Source of the DNA: Clostridia bacterium
GTDB lineage: Bacteria; Bacillota; Clostridia; Christensenellales; Aristaeellaceae
Direction of reading: 5' to 3'
Assembly (NCBI GenBank): GCA_017428385.1
Contig: JAFRQX010000028.1
Coordinates: 29,688-93,687 of the forward strand
DNA length: 64,000 nt
In this document: positions 25,229 through 32,201 of the stretch, in pieces
Position numbering within the stretch: the first letter of the stretch is position 1
How the letters are laid out: each line of letters begins with the position of its first letter
The notes under the pieces: generated by a model
Database searches by the model: none
The model's input: the letters and a program-made list of their open reading frames with translations, nothing else
Told to the model about the DNA's origin: nothing
Made by a program: the position numbers and the translations under genes

Positions 25229-27340
25229 ATGAGACGCTTTGTACTGATTGCCATGCTGGTTTCCATGATCTTCTGCGCCTGTGTCGCGGGGGCGGAAACG
25301 GTGGATTACACTTCGGGGAATATTCCCTGCAATGAGGATGATGTATACGCCCTGACATGCTGTGACGGGCTGCTGTACGGCCTGTTTGAGAGCGGGCTGT
25401 ATAAAGTGGAACCTTCGGGAGAGAAGACGCTTGTGGCTGCCGCAGCTGAACTTTTTCCGGGGGTTGAAACGCTTTTATCCGACGATCATTCTGTTTACGC
25501 TGCTGCGGCCAGGGAGGGCCAGGTGATCCTTGTCCAGCTGGTAAACGCGGACGGAACCTATGTCAATCAAAGCGTACTCGCTGTGGAATTGGAACCGGAA
25601 GATGACGTGGATCTTTCCCAAAGCGTCCTGCGCAATGGATTCCTGTATTATCCGATCCGCGGCAGCCAGCCGGCTGTAGTCCGGATGCCTCTTTCAGGCG
25701 AAGTCGGAACGCTGGCATTCATTGATAACCTGGTATGCTTCGACGTGACGGAAGACGGGGAGATCCTTGCGCAGACACGTGAGTCTTCCTGGCCGGAGGA
25801 TACTGTTCTTTTGCAGACGGTCTCTCCGGAAACGGGTGAGGCGGAGACCTGGGCGGATGTGGGCAAAGCCGGATATGCCTTTGATATGGCGTATGCGGAT
25901 GCTGATACGGTGTATCTGATGACCCAGCGGGAAATCTATAAGGTACAGAAAGACGGGGAACTGGCTGAAACCGGAATTGCGTTTACACAGGACATAGTTG
26001 ATTTCTGCCTGCTTCCGCAGGGCCTGGCCGCAACAAGCGGCGGCATGCTGAAGATCTGCTCCTTCAATGAAGCCGCCGGATCCGCTGATCAGAAGCTTGT
26101 TTTGTCGATCTGCGGACTTTACGCGGATGATGAATATTTCACCGCCTTTTATGAAGCCCATCCCACGTGGGAAATCCGCCCGGTGGATACGGACGGCGAG
26201 GAGACGGAGGCGCGGTTTATCCGGGATGTGCTGACGCAGACCCCGGATGTGGATATCTATATCATGCATGACCTGAACCTTTTGAGCGACATCAAGGCCA
26301 AGGGCTACTATGCGGACCTGGCCGCGTCGGAGGTCATCAGGGAAAAGGCCGGAAGGATGTATGCGCCTTTTGTGAAGACGCTCATGGACGGGGACAAGAT
26401 CGCGGCGTTCCCGCATCCCTATTATGTGATGATTGCCGCCCTCAACTATAACAGGACCCTCTTTGACCGGCTGCAGCTGACCGTGCCGACCACCTGGGAG
26501 GAGTATTTTGATTTTTGTATCGACTGGAAGGAGAACTACGAGGACGCCAATCGGGATATCAGCGTCAATCCCTTTATGCACGAGCTTTCCCTGGTGACGC
26601 TGCTGGAGCATTTTGACGATGAAATGATCCGGGACGGAATCCCGGTCGATTACCAGAGCGAAATGCTGGAGAACGTGCTGCGGAAGTACCTGCGGGTGAA
26701 GGAACTATACCCGGAGGAGGATTATTCCGGCACACAGCTTTTCTATGATTATGACCTGAACCTGGCGCAGGACGATTCCTTTGAATTCGGAGCGTTGCCC
26801 CTGACTTTCCGGAAGGATGCCGAGCCGATCTATACACCCCTTGAAGGGGATGTCTGGTATTTCGTTGTCAATCCTTACGGAACCCATGTGCAGGAGGCTA
26901 TCGAATGCGTCGCCGCGGCGCGGGACGCGAGCCGGAACTCCGATCCGTATGTTTATACGGAGATCCCGGACCTGCCGCTGGAAAACGTTTATTACGAAGA
27001 AGCGCTGGAAATGTACCGGGAACAGCTGGAACAGCTGGAGGCACGAAAGGCCGGCGCGGATGACGATCCGGATATCCTCCTGGAGGTGAATGAAAAGATC
27101 GACGCCCTGACCAAGGAAATGCAGTCTTATGCGGATAACAACCGCTACTGGTTCACCGAGGAGGACATGGGGCCCTTCCGGGAAATCGTGAATCACGTCT
27201 ACTTCAGCGATTTCAACCCGGTCAAGGAAATCTATGCCAACGATCCTGAGTTTTTCGAAAACATCAATGAAGAAAACCTTCAGGGTTTCCTCCAGGCCAT
27301 GGACAGCAAGGTGAAGATGAGCAGGCTTGAGCGCGAATAA
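25229..27340 (+). CDS. Chimeric secreted protein: N-terminal propeller-like part plus solute-binding domain
   Basis: 703 residues. Signal peptide at 1-22 (CACVAGA before ETVDY). Residues about 25-290 show repeated short strand motifs with YAL.., VYLMTQ and similar, like a beta-propeller. Residues about 290-690 look like a family 1 extracellular solute-binding protein: FYEAHPTWEI, DVDIYIMHDLNLLSDIKAKG, ALNYNRTLFDRLQLTVPTTWEE and a closing helical part. ABC sugar-binding proteins have only the second half and a lipobox; here neither a lipobox nor permease genes are present. It may sense a ligand outside rather than import it. AGGGG sits 8 bases before the ATG. Confidence 0.7.
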   Translation: MRRFVLIAMLVSMIFCACVAGAETVDYTSGNIPCNEDDVYALTCCDGLLYGLFESGLYKVEPSGEKTLVAAAAELFPGVETLLSDDHSVYAAAAREGQVILVQLVNADGTYVNQSVLAVELEPEDDVDLSQSVLRNGFLYYPIRGSQPAVVRMPLSGEVGTLAFIDNLVCFDVTEDGEILAQTRESSWPEDTVLLQTVSPETGEAETWADVGKAGYAFDMAYADADTVYLMTQREIYKVQKDGELAETGIAFTQDIVDFCLLPQGLAATSGGMLKICSFNEAAGSADQKLVLSICGLYADDEYFTAFYEAHPTWEIRPVDTDGEETEARFIRDVLTQTPDVDIYIMHDLNLLSDIKAKGYYADLAASEVIREKAGRMYAPFVKTLMDGDKIAAFPHPYYVMIAALNYNRTLFDRLQLTVPTTWEEYFDFCIDWKENYEDANRDISVNPFMHELSLVTLLEHFDDEMIRDGIPVDYQSEMLENVLRKYLRVKELYPEEDYSGTQLFYDYDLNLAQDDSFEFGALPLTFRKDAEPIYTPLEGDVWYFVVNPYGTHVQEAIECVAAARDASRNSDPYVYTEIPDLPLENVYYEEALEMYREQLEQLEARKAGADDDPDILLEVNEKIDALTKEMQSYADNNRYWFTEEDMGPFREIVNHVYFSDFNPVKEIYANDPEFFENINEENLQGFLQAMDSKVKMSRLERE

Positions 27341-27379
27341 CAGGTAGGAGTGAGGATGTAGGAGGTTCAGTCACCTTAA

Positions 27380-27516
27380 CCTTAAGAATAAACCGCAGCG
27401 CCAATGCTGTCATCCTGAGCAAGCCCGCTTGCGGGCGCGTCGAATGGATCTCCTCGCCGGCAAAATTCTTCTCGAACGTTACTAGGAACAACTGTACGTT
27501 TAGTGTGTCATCTCGA
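27380..27516 (+). repeat. Dispersed repeat, left part, interrupted by the IS element
   Basis: GTCATCCTGAGCAAGCCCGC...GTCGAATGGATCTCC is followed by GTGTCATCTCGACT, where the IS begins. The sequence resumes at 29092 with AAGGGCACGGAGTGTCCGCG. The uninterrupted cousin at 664-700 shows that both sides belong together. Confidence 0.8.
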
Positions 27517-27519
27517 CTG

Positions 27520-27858
27520 ATATGTAATGACCTTTGTCAACCCCAAAAGTCGATAACTAGGCCAAAACAAATTTATTTAGTTTCTGGGAAGCACCCGGAT
27601 GAGGTTACGGTATCAGATTTCGGCATTGGCCACTCTGATATACGTGGATTCGGATTGCTCCTTACCTACAGGTCAATGGTCCGCCGTAAGCGCCACCGTC
27701 TAAGGGCGTGGATCACAGTTTCCTGTGCCAACATAGTCGAGCCGTGGATCGCTTGAACCTTGAAAAGACCATAACCTCATCGAGATGCTTCCCGTGGTAA
27801 TTATCTGCTAAGTCAGCATAAGCCAATCTTAATCAGCCCTGATTGCTCCCTGTTGTAC
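27520..27858 (-). ncRNA. Putative bridge/seek RNA of the IS110-type element
   Basis: This noncoding end lies after the transposase gene and would be read on the same (minus) strand. Within 27693-27747 a CCAC/GTGG stem encloses two short strings around an inner CACAG/CTGTG hairpin: CTAAGGGC (27700-27707), identical to the right flank of the insertion (29090-29097), and AGTCGAG (27735-27741), the complement of the left flank CTCGACT (27512-27518). One same-strand and one opposite-strand guide, each including CT, is the layout of a target-binding loop. A second stem-loop (27625-27677, ATTGGCC/GGTCAAT) holds CTGATAT, which matches the element's left end and could be one donor guide. The partner donor guide was not found. 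Confidence 0.65.
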
Positions 27859-28980
27859 TTACGCAGCATTCCCTGTCATCATTCCCCAGATAAAACAAGC
27901 AAGCTCTCGTGCAATAGCTGTTTTTGCCACATTGGTTCGTTTGTTTCTTGCTAGTACCATTCGATAATACCTGCGGCGCAGTCTTTCGTTTGCTTTGTCT
28001 GCATAAGCAATTAGCTCTGGAGAATTACCTTCCTGTCGTTTCTTCAATTCCTTCGATTTATGACCTATCTGTCCTTTGCCGTAGTTTTGAGCAGCTTCGA
28101 CAAGCAGCATCCTTAAATGTCGATTCCCTGCCTTTGTGATGCCCAGCCTTGTTTGATCTTCACCACTGGAATTTTCACCAGGAACTAAACCCAAATACGA
28201 CGCATACTGCTGGGCATTGGCAAACCGCTTAAAGTCACCCGTTTCCGTAATTAACGAAAGCGCCGCTTGTGTCTTTATTCCAAGGAAACACGAAAGTTTC
28301 CGGACATCCTCTGAGTATTCGTCTTCAGCAGCCATTTCCTCAATCCGCTTATCCATTCGCTCCACTTTGTCTACCAGATTGTTGTAGGTAAGCAGATACT
28401 CTTCGAGGATTTCCTGGTACATTCCACCCGGTTTCAGTTCCCGCAGCCATTTCAGATGAGTCTTCGTCCAGTTCTGGCTTCCTCCTGTATAGCTGTAGCC
28501 ATGCCTGAGGCAGAATGACAGAATCTGCTGCTTGATCTTCTTCAGTGCCAGCTTGTGGTCATCCCGCATCCTGAGATATTCCTTGGTTTCCTCATCCTTG
28601 GCTGTCGGAATATGAACTGCACTGTATTCATGGTGTGCCAGACATTTGGCAATCTTGCGAGCATCTCTCCGGTCGGTCTTTACCTTCTTCTTTCCTTGCT
28701 GAACTGGCATGGATGTCGGTGCGATTATTACGCACCGCACATGGTGGTTTGTCAGTTGATGATACAGCGTATACCCGAGGCATCCTGCCTCATACCCGCA
28801 TATGAAAGTCACATCGTCGCCGTAATGGAAACGCATGGCTTCCAGATAACTGATGACTTTACTGTAATGGGCTTCGGTTCTCTGGACGTACTCTGCCTCC
28901 TCTTTCTCATTGGTGTAGCAGGCCAGAGTAAAACTTTCCTTGTGTACATCCATTCCTACGTAAACTGTGGTATACTTCAT
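27859..28980 (-). CDS. IS110-family transposase (recombinase)
   Basis: 373 residues. The N-terminal DEDD RuvC-like domain begins YVGMDVHKESF (first Asp), with the KTDRRDARKIAKCL motif giving further acidic residues near 105. The C-terminal transposase_20 domain includes LSCFLGIKTQAALSLITETG and then FANAQQYASYLGLVPGENSS and GITKAGNRHLRMLLVEAA, where the catalytic serine is expected (SSGE region). IS110 recombinases use an element-coded RNA to bring donor and target together. The frame is full length and intact, so the copy may be active. Confidence 0.93.
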   Translation of the reverse strand: MKYTTVYVGMDVHKESFTLACYTNEKEEAEYVQRTEAHYSKVISYLEAMRFHYGDDVTFICGYEAGCLGYTLYHQLTNHHVRCVIIAPTSMPVQQGKKKVKTDRRDARKIAKCLAHHEYSAVHIPTAKDEETKEYLRMRDDHKLALKKIKQQILSFCLRHGYSYTGGSQNWTKTHLKWLRELKPGGMYQEILEEYLLTYNNLVDKVERMDKRIEEMAAEDEYSEDVRKLSCFLGIKTQAALSLITETGDFKRFANAQQYASYLGLVPGENSSGEDQTRLGITKAGNRHLRMLLVEAAQNYGKGQIGHKSKELKKRQEGNSPELIAYADKANERLRRRYYRMVLARNKRTNVAKTAIARELACFIWGMMTGNAA

Positions 28981-29091
28981 GTGATGACCTCCTTTTGTAT
29001 GCGGTAAACCCTGTTACCACTTTTGTTCGTCCATTTGTAGTATACAGGTAAATCCACGAACCTACAAAATGGAGGTCATTACATATTGTCT

Positions 29092-29415
29092 AAGGGCACG
29101 GAGTGTCCGCGTGGGGAGCAAGCTGAATGTCAGCGCAGTGCGCTGTCGGCGTAGCCGAAATGAAGCGAACGAGTCAACCGAAACGAGCGGCGAGCGCGCT
29201 CCAAGAGCGAGAAGCGACGATTGAGGTTGCGGGGAGATCTCCCAGCCCGCCCACATTCGGGAACGTGATCGGAACATCATATGTCCAGAGACAATCATAA
29301 TTATGAATTATGAATTTGGGCTTCGCCCACTGTCTCCCAGCCCGTTCACGTTCGGGAACCCAATCGGAACACCCAGACGATACCGGAGGAACCGTCCCCC
29401 CGGTATCCTGCGCAG
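29092..29415 (+). repeat. Dispersed repeat, right part, plus further copy
   Basis: It resumes the interrupted long repeat (GGCACGGAGTGTCCGCGTGG, then the GAGCGGCGAGCGCG segment and GAGATCTCCCAGCC) and continues into a second partial copy at 29330-29415 ending in the GATACCGGAGGAAC hairpin also seen at 917-950. Confidence 0.75.
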
Positions 29416-29440
29416 AACATCAGAAGAACAGCGCAAAGTA

Positions 29441-29470
29441 TTGCGCTCCGCTTTCCCCCTGTGCTATGCT
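29441..29470 (+). promoter_or_regulatory. Promoter of the Trp T-box transcript
   Basis: TTGCGC (29441-29446), an 18-base spacer and TATGCT (29465-29470) with a TG extension. The leader RNA would start near 29477. Confidence 0.65.
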
Positions 29471-29476
29471 TTGATA

Positions 29477-29750
29477 AACCGTTGAAGAAGAGTGAGTACT
29501 TTCCATAATCTTTCCTTACAGAGAGCCGCCGGTGGTGGAAGCGCGGCAGGGAAGCCAGAAAGGAATGGACTTCCGAGGGCGAGCAGAAAGGGCAACCGAG
29601 TATGTGAGACGGAGCTGACCCTCCGTGATCAAAGGTCCGCGTATGAATGTACGCAGTGAGGAGGGCGCGGAAACGCGCCAAGCCGGGTGGCACCGCAGGA
29701 ATGAATTTTTCAGACCTGTCCCAGCAAAAAACTGGGACAGGTCTTTTGAG
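29477..29750 (+). ncRNA. Tryptophan-specific T-box leader
   Basis: The T-box sequence GGGTGGCACCGCAGG lies at 29685-29699 and is followed by a terminator: AGACCTGTCCCAG (29712-29724) pairs with CTGGGACAGGTCT (29732-29744), then T. Stem I occupies about 29480-29580, with GTGAGTAC on the 5' side and GGAATGGAC on the 3' side; the codon in the specifier position is TGG (29566-29568), for tryptophan. Uncharged tRNA-Trp would stabilise the antiterminator and let transcription reach trpB2. The downstream gene agrees with the codon read here. Confidence 0.88.
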
Positions 29751-29906
29751 TTGCTGTCCAAATCTCCGATTTGGGTAACGGCAACCATGCTACAGCCGTC
29801 CATCGTTGCAAGTGAAACGCAGCAAGGATGGTTTACGGCGATCGCACCCGGACCGCAGTCCCAAAGCCTCATTAACATTCCGACAGACAGAAAGGAGACT
29901 GCAACC

Positions 29907-31277
29907 ATGGCACACAATGAAATCCCCTACAAAATCTACCTCACCGAATCCGAGATGCCCACTTACTGGTACAACCTGCGGGCCGATATGAAGAACAAGC
30001 CCGCGCCCCTGCTGAACCCCGGCACCCATCAGCCCATGACCGCGGCGGAGCTTTCCGGCGTTTTCTGCGACGAGCTGGTGCAGCAGGAGCTGGACAACGA
30101 AACCCGCGAGTATCCCGTGCCCCGGGAGATCCTGGACTTCTACAAGATGTACCGCCCCTCTCCCCTGGTCCGGGCTTACTGCCTGGAGAAGAAGCTGGGC
30201 ACCCCCGCGAAGATCTACTACAAATTCGAAGGCAACAATACCAGCGGCAGCCATAAGCTGAATTCCGCCATCGCCCAGGCCTACTACGCCAAGAAGCAGG
30301 GCCTGAAGGGCGTGACCACCGAGACCGGCGCCGGCCAGTGGGGCACAGCCCTGTCCATGGCCTGCGCGTATTTCGAACTGGACTGCAAGGTGTACATGGT
30401 CAAGGTTTCCTATGAGCAGAAGCCCTTCCGCCGGGAAGTAATGCGGGTCTACGGCGCCTCCGTCACGCCTTCTCCCTCCATGACCACCGAGGTGGGCAAG
30501 AAGATCCTGGCGGAGCATCCCGGCACCACCGGCTCCCTGGGCTGCGCCATTTCCGAGGCCGTGGAAGTGGCCGTGGGCAATCCCGGCTACCGCTACGTCC
30601 TGGGCAGCGTGCTGAACCAGGTGCTCCTGCACCAGTCCGTCATCGGTATGGAAACCAAGATCGCCATGGATAAATACGGCATCAAGCCGGATACCATCAT
30701 CGGCTGCGCCGGCGGCGGCAGCAACCTGGGCGGCCTGATCGCTCCCTTCATGGGCGAGAAGCTGCGGGGTGAAGCGGATTACGACTTCATCGCCGTGGAG
30801 CCCGCCTCCTGCCCCAGCCTGACCCGCGGCGTCTATGCCTATGACTTCTGCGACACCGGCATGGTGTGCCCGCTGGCGAAGATGTACACCCTGGGTTCCG
30901 ACTTCATCCCCGCCCCGAATCATGCCGGCGGCCTGCGGTATCACGGTATGAGCCCCATCCTGTCCCAGCTGTATGACGACAAGATGATGCGCGCCGTTTC
31001 CGTGCCCCAGACCCGGGTGTTTGAAGCGGCCGAAACCTTTGCCCGCACCGAAGGCATCCTGCCCGCCCCGGAAAGCAGCCATGCCATCTGCGCGGCCATC
31101 GACGAAGCCCTCAAGTGCAAGGAAACCGGCGAAGAGAAGACCATCCTCTTCGGCCTCACCGGCACCGGCTACTTCGACCTGGTGGCCTATGAGAAGTTCC
31201 ACAACGGCCAGATGGATGACTATATCCCCACCGATGACGAGCTGGCCGCCTTCCGTGCCCGCCTGCCGAAGATCTGA
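29907..31277 (+). CDS. trpB: Tryptophan synthase beta subunit, TrpB2 type
   Basis: 456 residues from the ATG at 29907 (AAAGGAG upstream); the longer frame runs through the T-box and was rejected. The PLP lysine lies in NNTSGSHKLNSAIAQ near residue 110, followed by TETGAGQWGTALSMA and the phosphate-binding GCAGGGSNLGG near 270. The long N-terminal part (AELSGVFCDELVQQELD) marks the TrpB2 branch. The enzyme condenses indole with serine to give tryptophan. With no trpA or other trp gene adjacent, and a Trp T-box in front, it likely salvages free indole when tryptophan is short. Confidence 0.92.
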   Translation: MAHNEIPYKIYLTESEMPTYWYNLRADMKNKPAPLLNPGTHQPMTAAELSGVFCDELVQQELDNETREYPVPREILDFYKMYRPSPLVRAYCLEKKLGTPAKIYYKFEGNNTSGSHKLNSAIAQAYYAKKQGLKGVTTETGAGQWGTALSMACAYFELDCKVYMVKVSYEQKPFRREVMRVYGASVTPSPSMTTEVGKKILAEHPGTTGSLGCAISEAVEVAVGNPGYRYVLGSVLNQVLLHQSVIGMETKIAMDKYGIKPDTIIGCAGGGSNLGGLIAPFMGEKLRGEADYDFIAVEPASCPSLTRGVYAYDFCDTGMVCPLAKMYTLGSDFIPAPNHAGGLRYHGMSPILSQLYDDKMMRAVSVPQTRVFEAAETFARTEGILPAPESSHAICAAIDEALKCKETGEEKTILFGLTGTGYFDLVAYEKFHNGQMDDYIPTDDELAAFRARLPKI

Positions 31278-31293
31278 TTGTTAACCGCAACGC

Positions 31294-31326
31294 AAAGGCG
31301 GCAGTTTTCTGCCGCCTTTTTCTTTT
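31294..31326 (+). terminator. Intrinsic terminator after trpB2
   Basis: AAAGGCGGCAG and CTGCCGCCTTT pair perfectly around TTTT, followed by TTCTTTTT. Confidence 0.9.
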
Positions 31327-31345
31327 TGCTGTACCGGAAGTGACA

Positions 31346-31374
31346 TTGACGATATAAAGAAATTCGGGTATAAT
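31346..31374 (+). promoter_or_regulatory. Strong promoter of the toxin-antitoxin operon
   Basis: TTGACG (31346-31351), 17-base spacer, TATAAT (31369-31374). It is the closest match to consensus noticed in the window. Confidence 0.85.
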
Positions 31375-31380
31375 TTCTTT
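31356..31380. promoter_or_regulatory. Palindromic operator over the -10 box
   Basis: AAAGAAATT and AATTTCTTT form a 9+9 perfect inverted repeat with a 7-base centre. It spans the -10 box, where an antitoxin or antitoxin-toxin complex would block RNA polymerase. Confidence 0.65.
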
Positions 31381-31404
31381 ATCAAAAGGGAAGGAGATGA
31401 GTAT

Positions 31405-31668
31405 ATGCCTACGATTCGTTCAAGCGCGGATTTGCGTAACAGCTATAATGAAATCTCCTCATTCTGCCATCAGTATGGGGAGCCTGTGTTTATCACAAAA
31501 AACGGAAAAGGTGATCTTGCAGTCATGAGCATGGAAGCATATGAACAGCTGCTGGGCCGGTTTGAGCTGTATGGTCTGCTTCAGAAGGGAATGGATGATG
31601 TTCAGTCCGGCAACACCCGTCCGTTCTCCGACGCACTGGCTGATATCAGGGCGAGGAGAAACAGATGA
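31405..31668 (+). CDS. Type II antitoxin, Phd/YefM family
   Basis: 87 residues. The N-terminal DNA-binding half carries IRSSADLRNSYNEISSFCHQ and then PVFITKNGKGDLAVMSMEAYEQL, the typical Phd/YefM core (P..it.nG...aVlms...y). The C-terminal half is the flexible part that wraps the toxin. Its stop overlaps the toxin start (ATGA). The operator over the -10 box supports autoregulation. AAGGAGATGAGTAT precedes the ATG. Confidence 0.88.
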   Translation: MPTIRSSADLRNSYNEISSFCHQYGEPVFITKNGKGDLAVMSMEAYEQLLGRFELYGLLQKGMDDVQSGNTRPFSDALADIRARRNR

Positions 31669-31997
31669 ATTATGATATTCATATCACCGCAGCGGCGGAT
31701 GCAGATCTGAATAACGCTGCTGATTATATCGATCATATTCTGTTGAATCCCCAGGCTGCTGACGATCTTCTTGACGAAGCGGAGCGGCAGATCAGTGATC
31801 TTTCGGCCTTTCCTGAAAAGTATGCCCTTGTTGAGGATCCGGTTTTGAACGCATGGGGGATACGCCTGACATTGGTAAAGGATTACCTGGCTTTTTACAC
31901 TATTTCAGAAGAGGAAAAACGGGTCTATATTATCCGCTTCCTGCATAGCAGGCAAAACTGGGCCGGTATACTGAAGCAGGGAATTTCTTTCAGATAA
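31665..31997 (+). CDS. Type II toxin, RelE/ParE superfamily
   Basis: 110 residues, starting in the ATGA overlap with the antitoxin. The pattern Y.I..T..A..DL....DYI, then A..LLDEAE..I..L..FPE..ALV.D, and at the end YLAFYTISEEEKRVYIIRFLHSRQNW fits the RelE/ParE fold, with the closing ...RIlHg.r.. motif replaced by RFLHSRQ. It is either an mRNA interferase or a gyrase inhibitor; the sequence does not decide which. Its length is normal and it looks intact. Confidence 0.88.
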   Translation: MNYDIHITAAADADLNNAADYIDHILLNPQAADDLLDEAERQISDLSAFPEKYALVEDPVLNAWGIRLTLVKDYLAFYTISEEEKRVYIIRFLHSRQNWAGILKQGISFR

Positions 31998-32012
31998 CGG
32001 GGGAACGAAGGG

Positions 32013-32047
32013 TGGACACTGGGGACTGATATGTCCCCAGTGTCCAC
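32013..32047. terminator. GGACAC hairpin after the toxin gene
   Basis: TGGACACTGGGGAC pairs perfectly with GTCCCCAGTGTCCA? here split by TGATAT in the loop rather than one base. It is followed by CTTTTTGG. A partial relative (CCCCCAGTGTCCAC then seven T) lies at 32091-32110. Confidence 0.65.
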
Positions 32048-32201
32048 TTTTTGGCGAATGCCCCACTGGGGCACCTCTCAGTTCGTTCCCCCAGTGTCCA
32101 CTTTTTTTGCACATTGATCCAACCCTTGACAACCCAACCCTTCGAATGAATAATAAACATGGGTTTTTATTTTTTTGTTTGTCAGGGGGCAAGGGAGTTT
32201 C

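Larger units (their letters stand above)
27517..29091 (-). mobile_element. IS110-family (IS1111-type) insertion sequence
   Basis: The element is about 1573 bp. Perfect 14-bp inverted repeats ATATGTAATGACCT (27520-27533) and AGGTCATTACATAT (29073-29086) lie 1-3 bases inside each junction, the sub-terminal position typical of the IS1111 group. CT flanks both junctions (27517-27518 and 29090-29091), as expected if CT is the shared core dinucleotide. The long noncoding end (about 340 bp) lies downstream of the transposase gene and the short one (about 106 bp) upstream, again as in IS1111. The target is a dispersed intergenic repeat whose intact relative is at 658-960. Confidence 0.88.

Noticed and set aside
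27505..27756. 83-codon plus-strand frame inside the IS left part
   Set aside because: It crosses the IS junction and lies in the presumed guide RNA; it is a chance frame.
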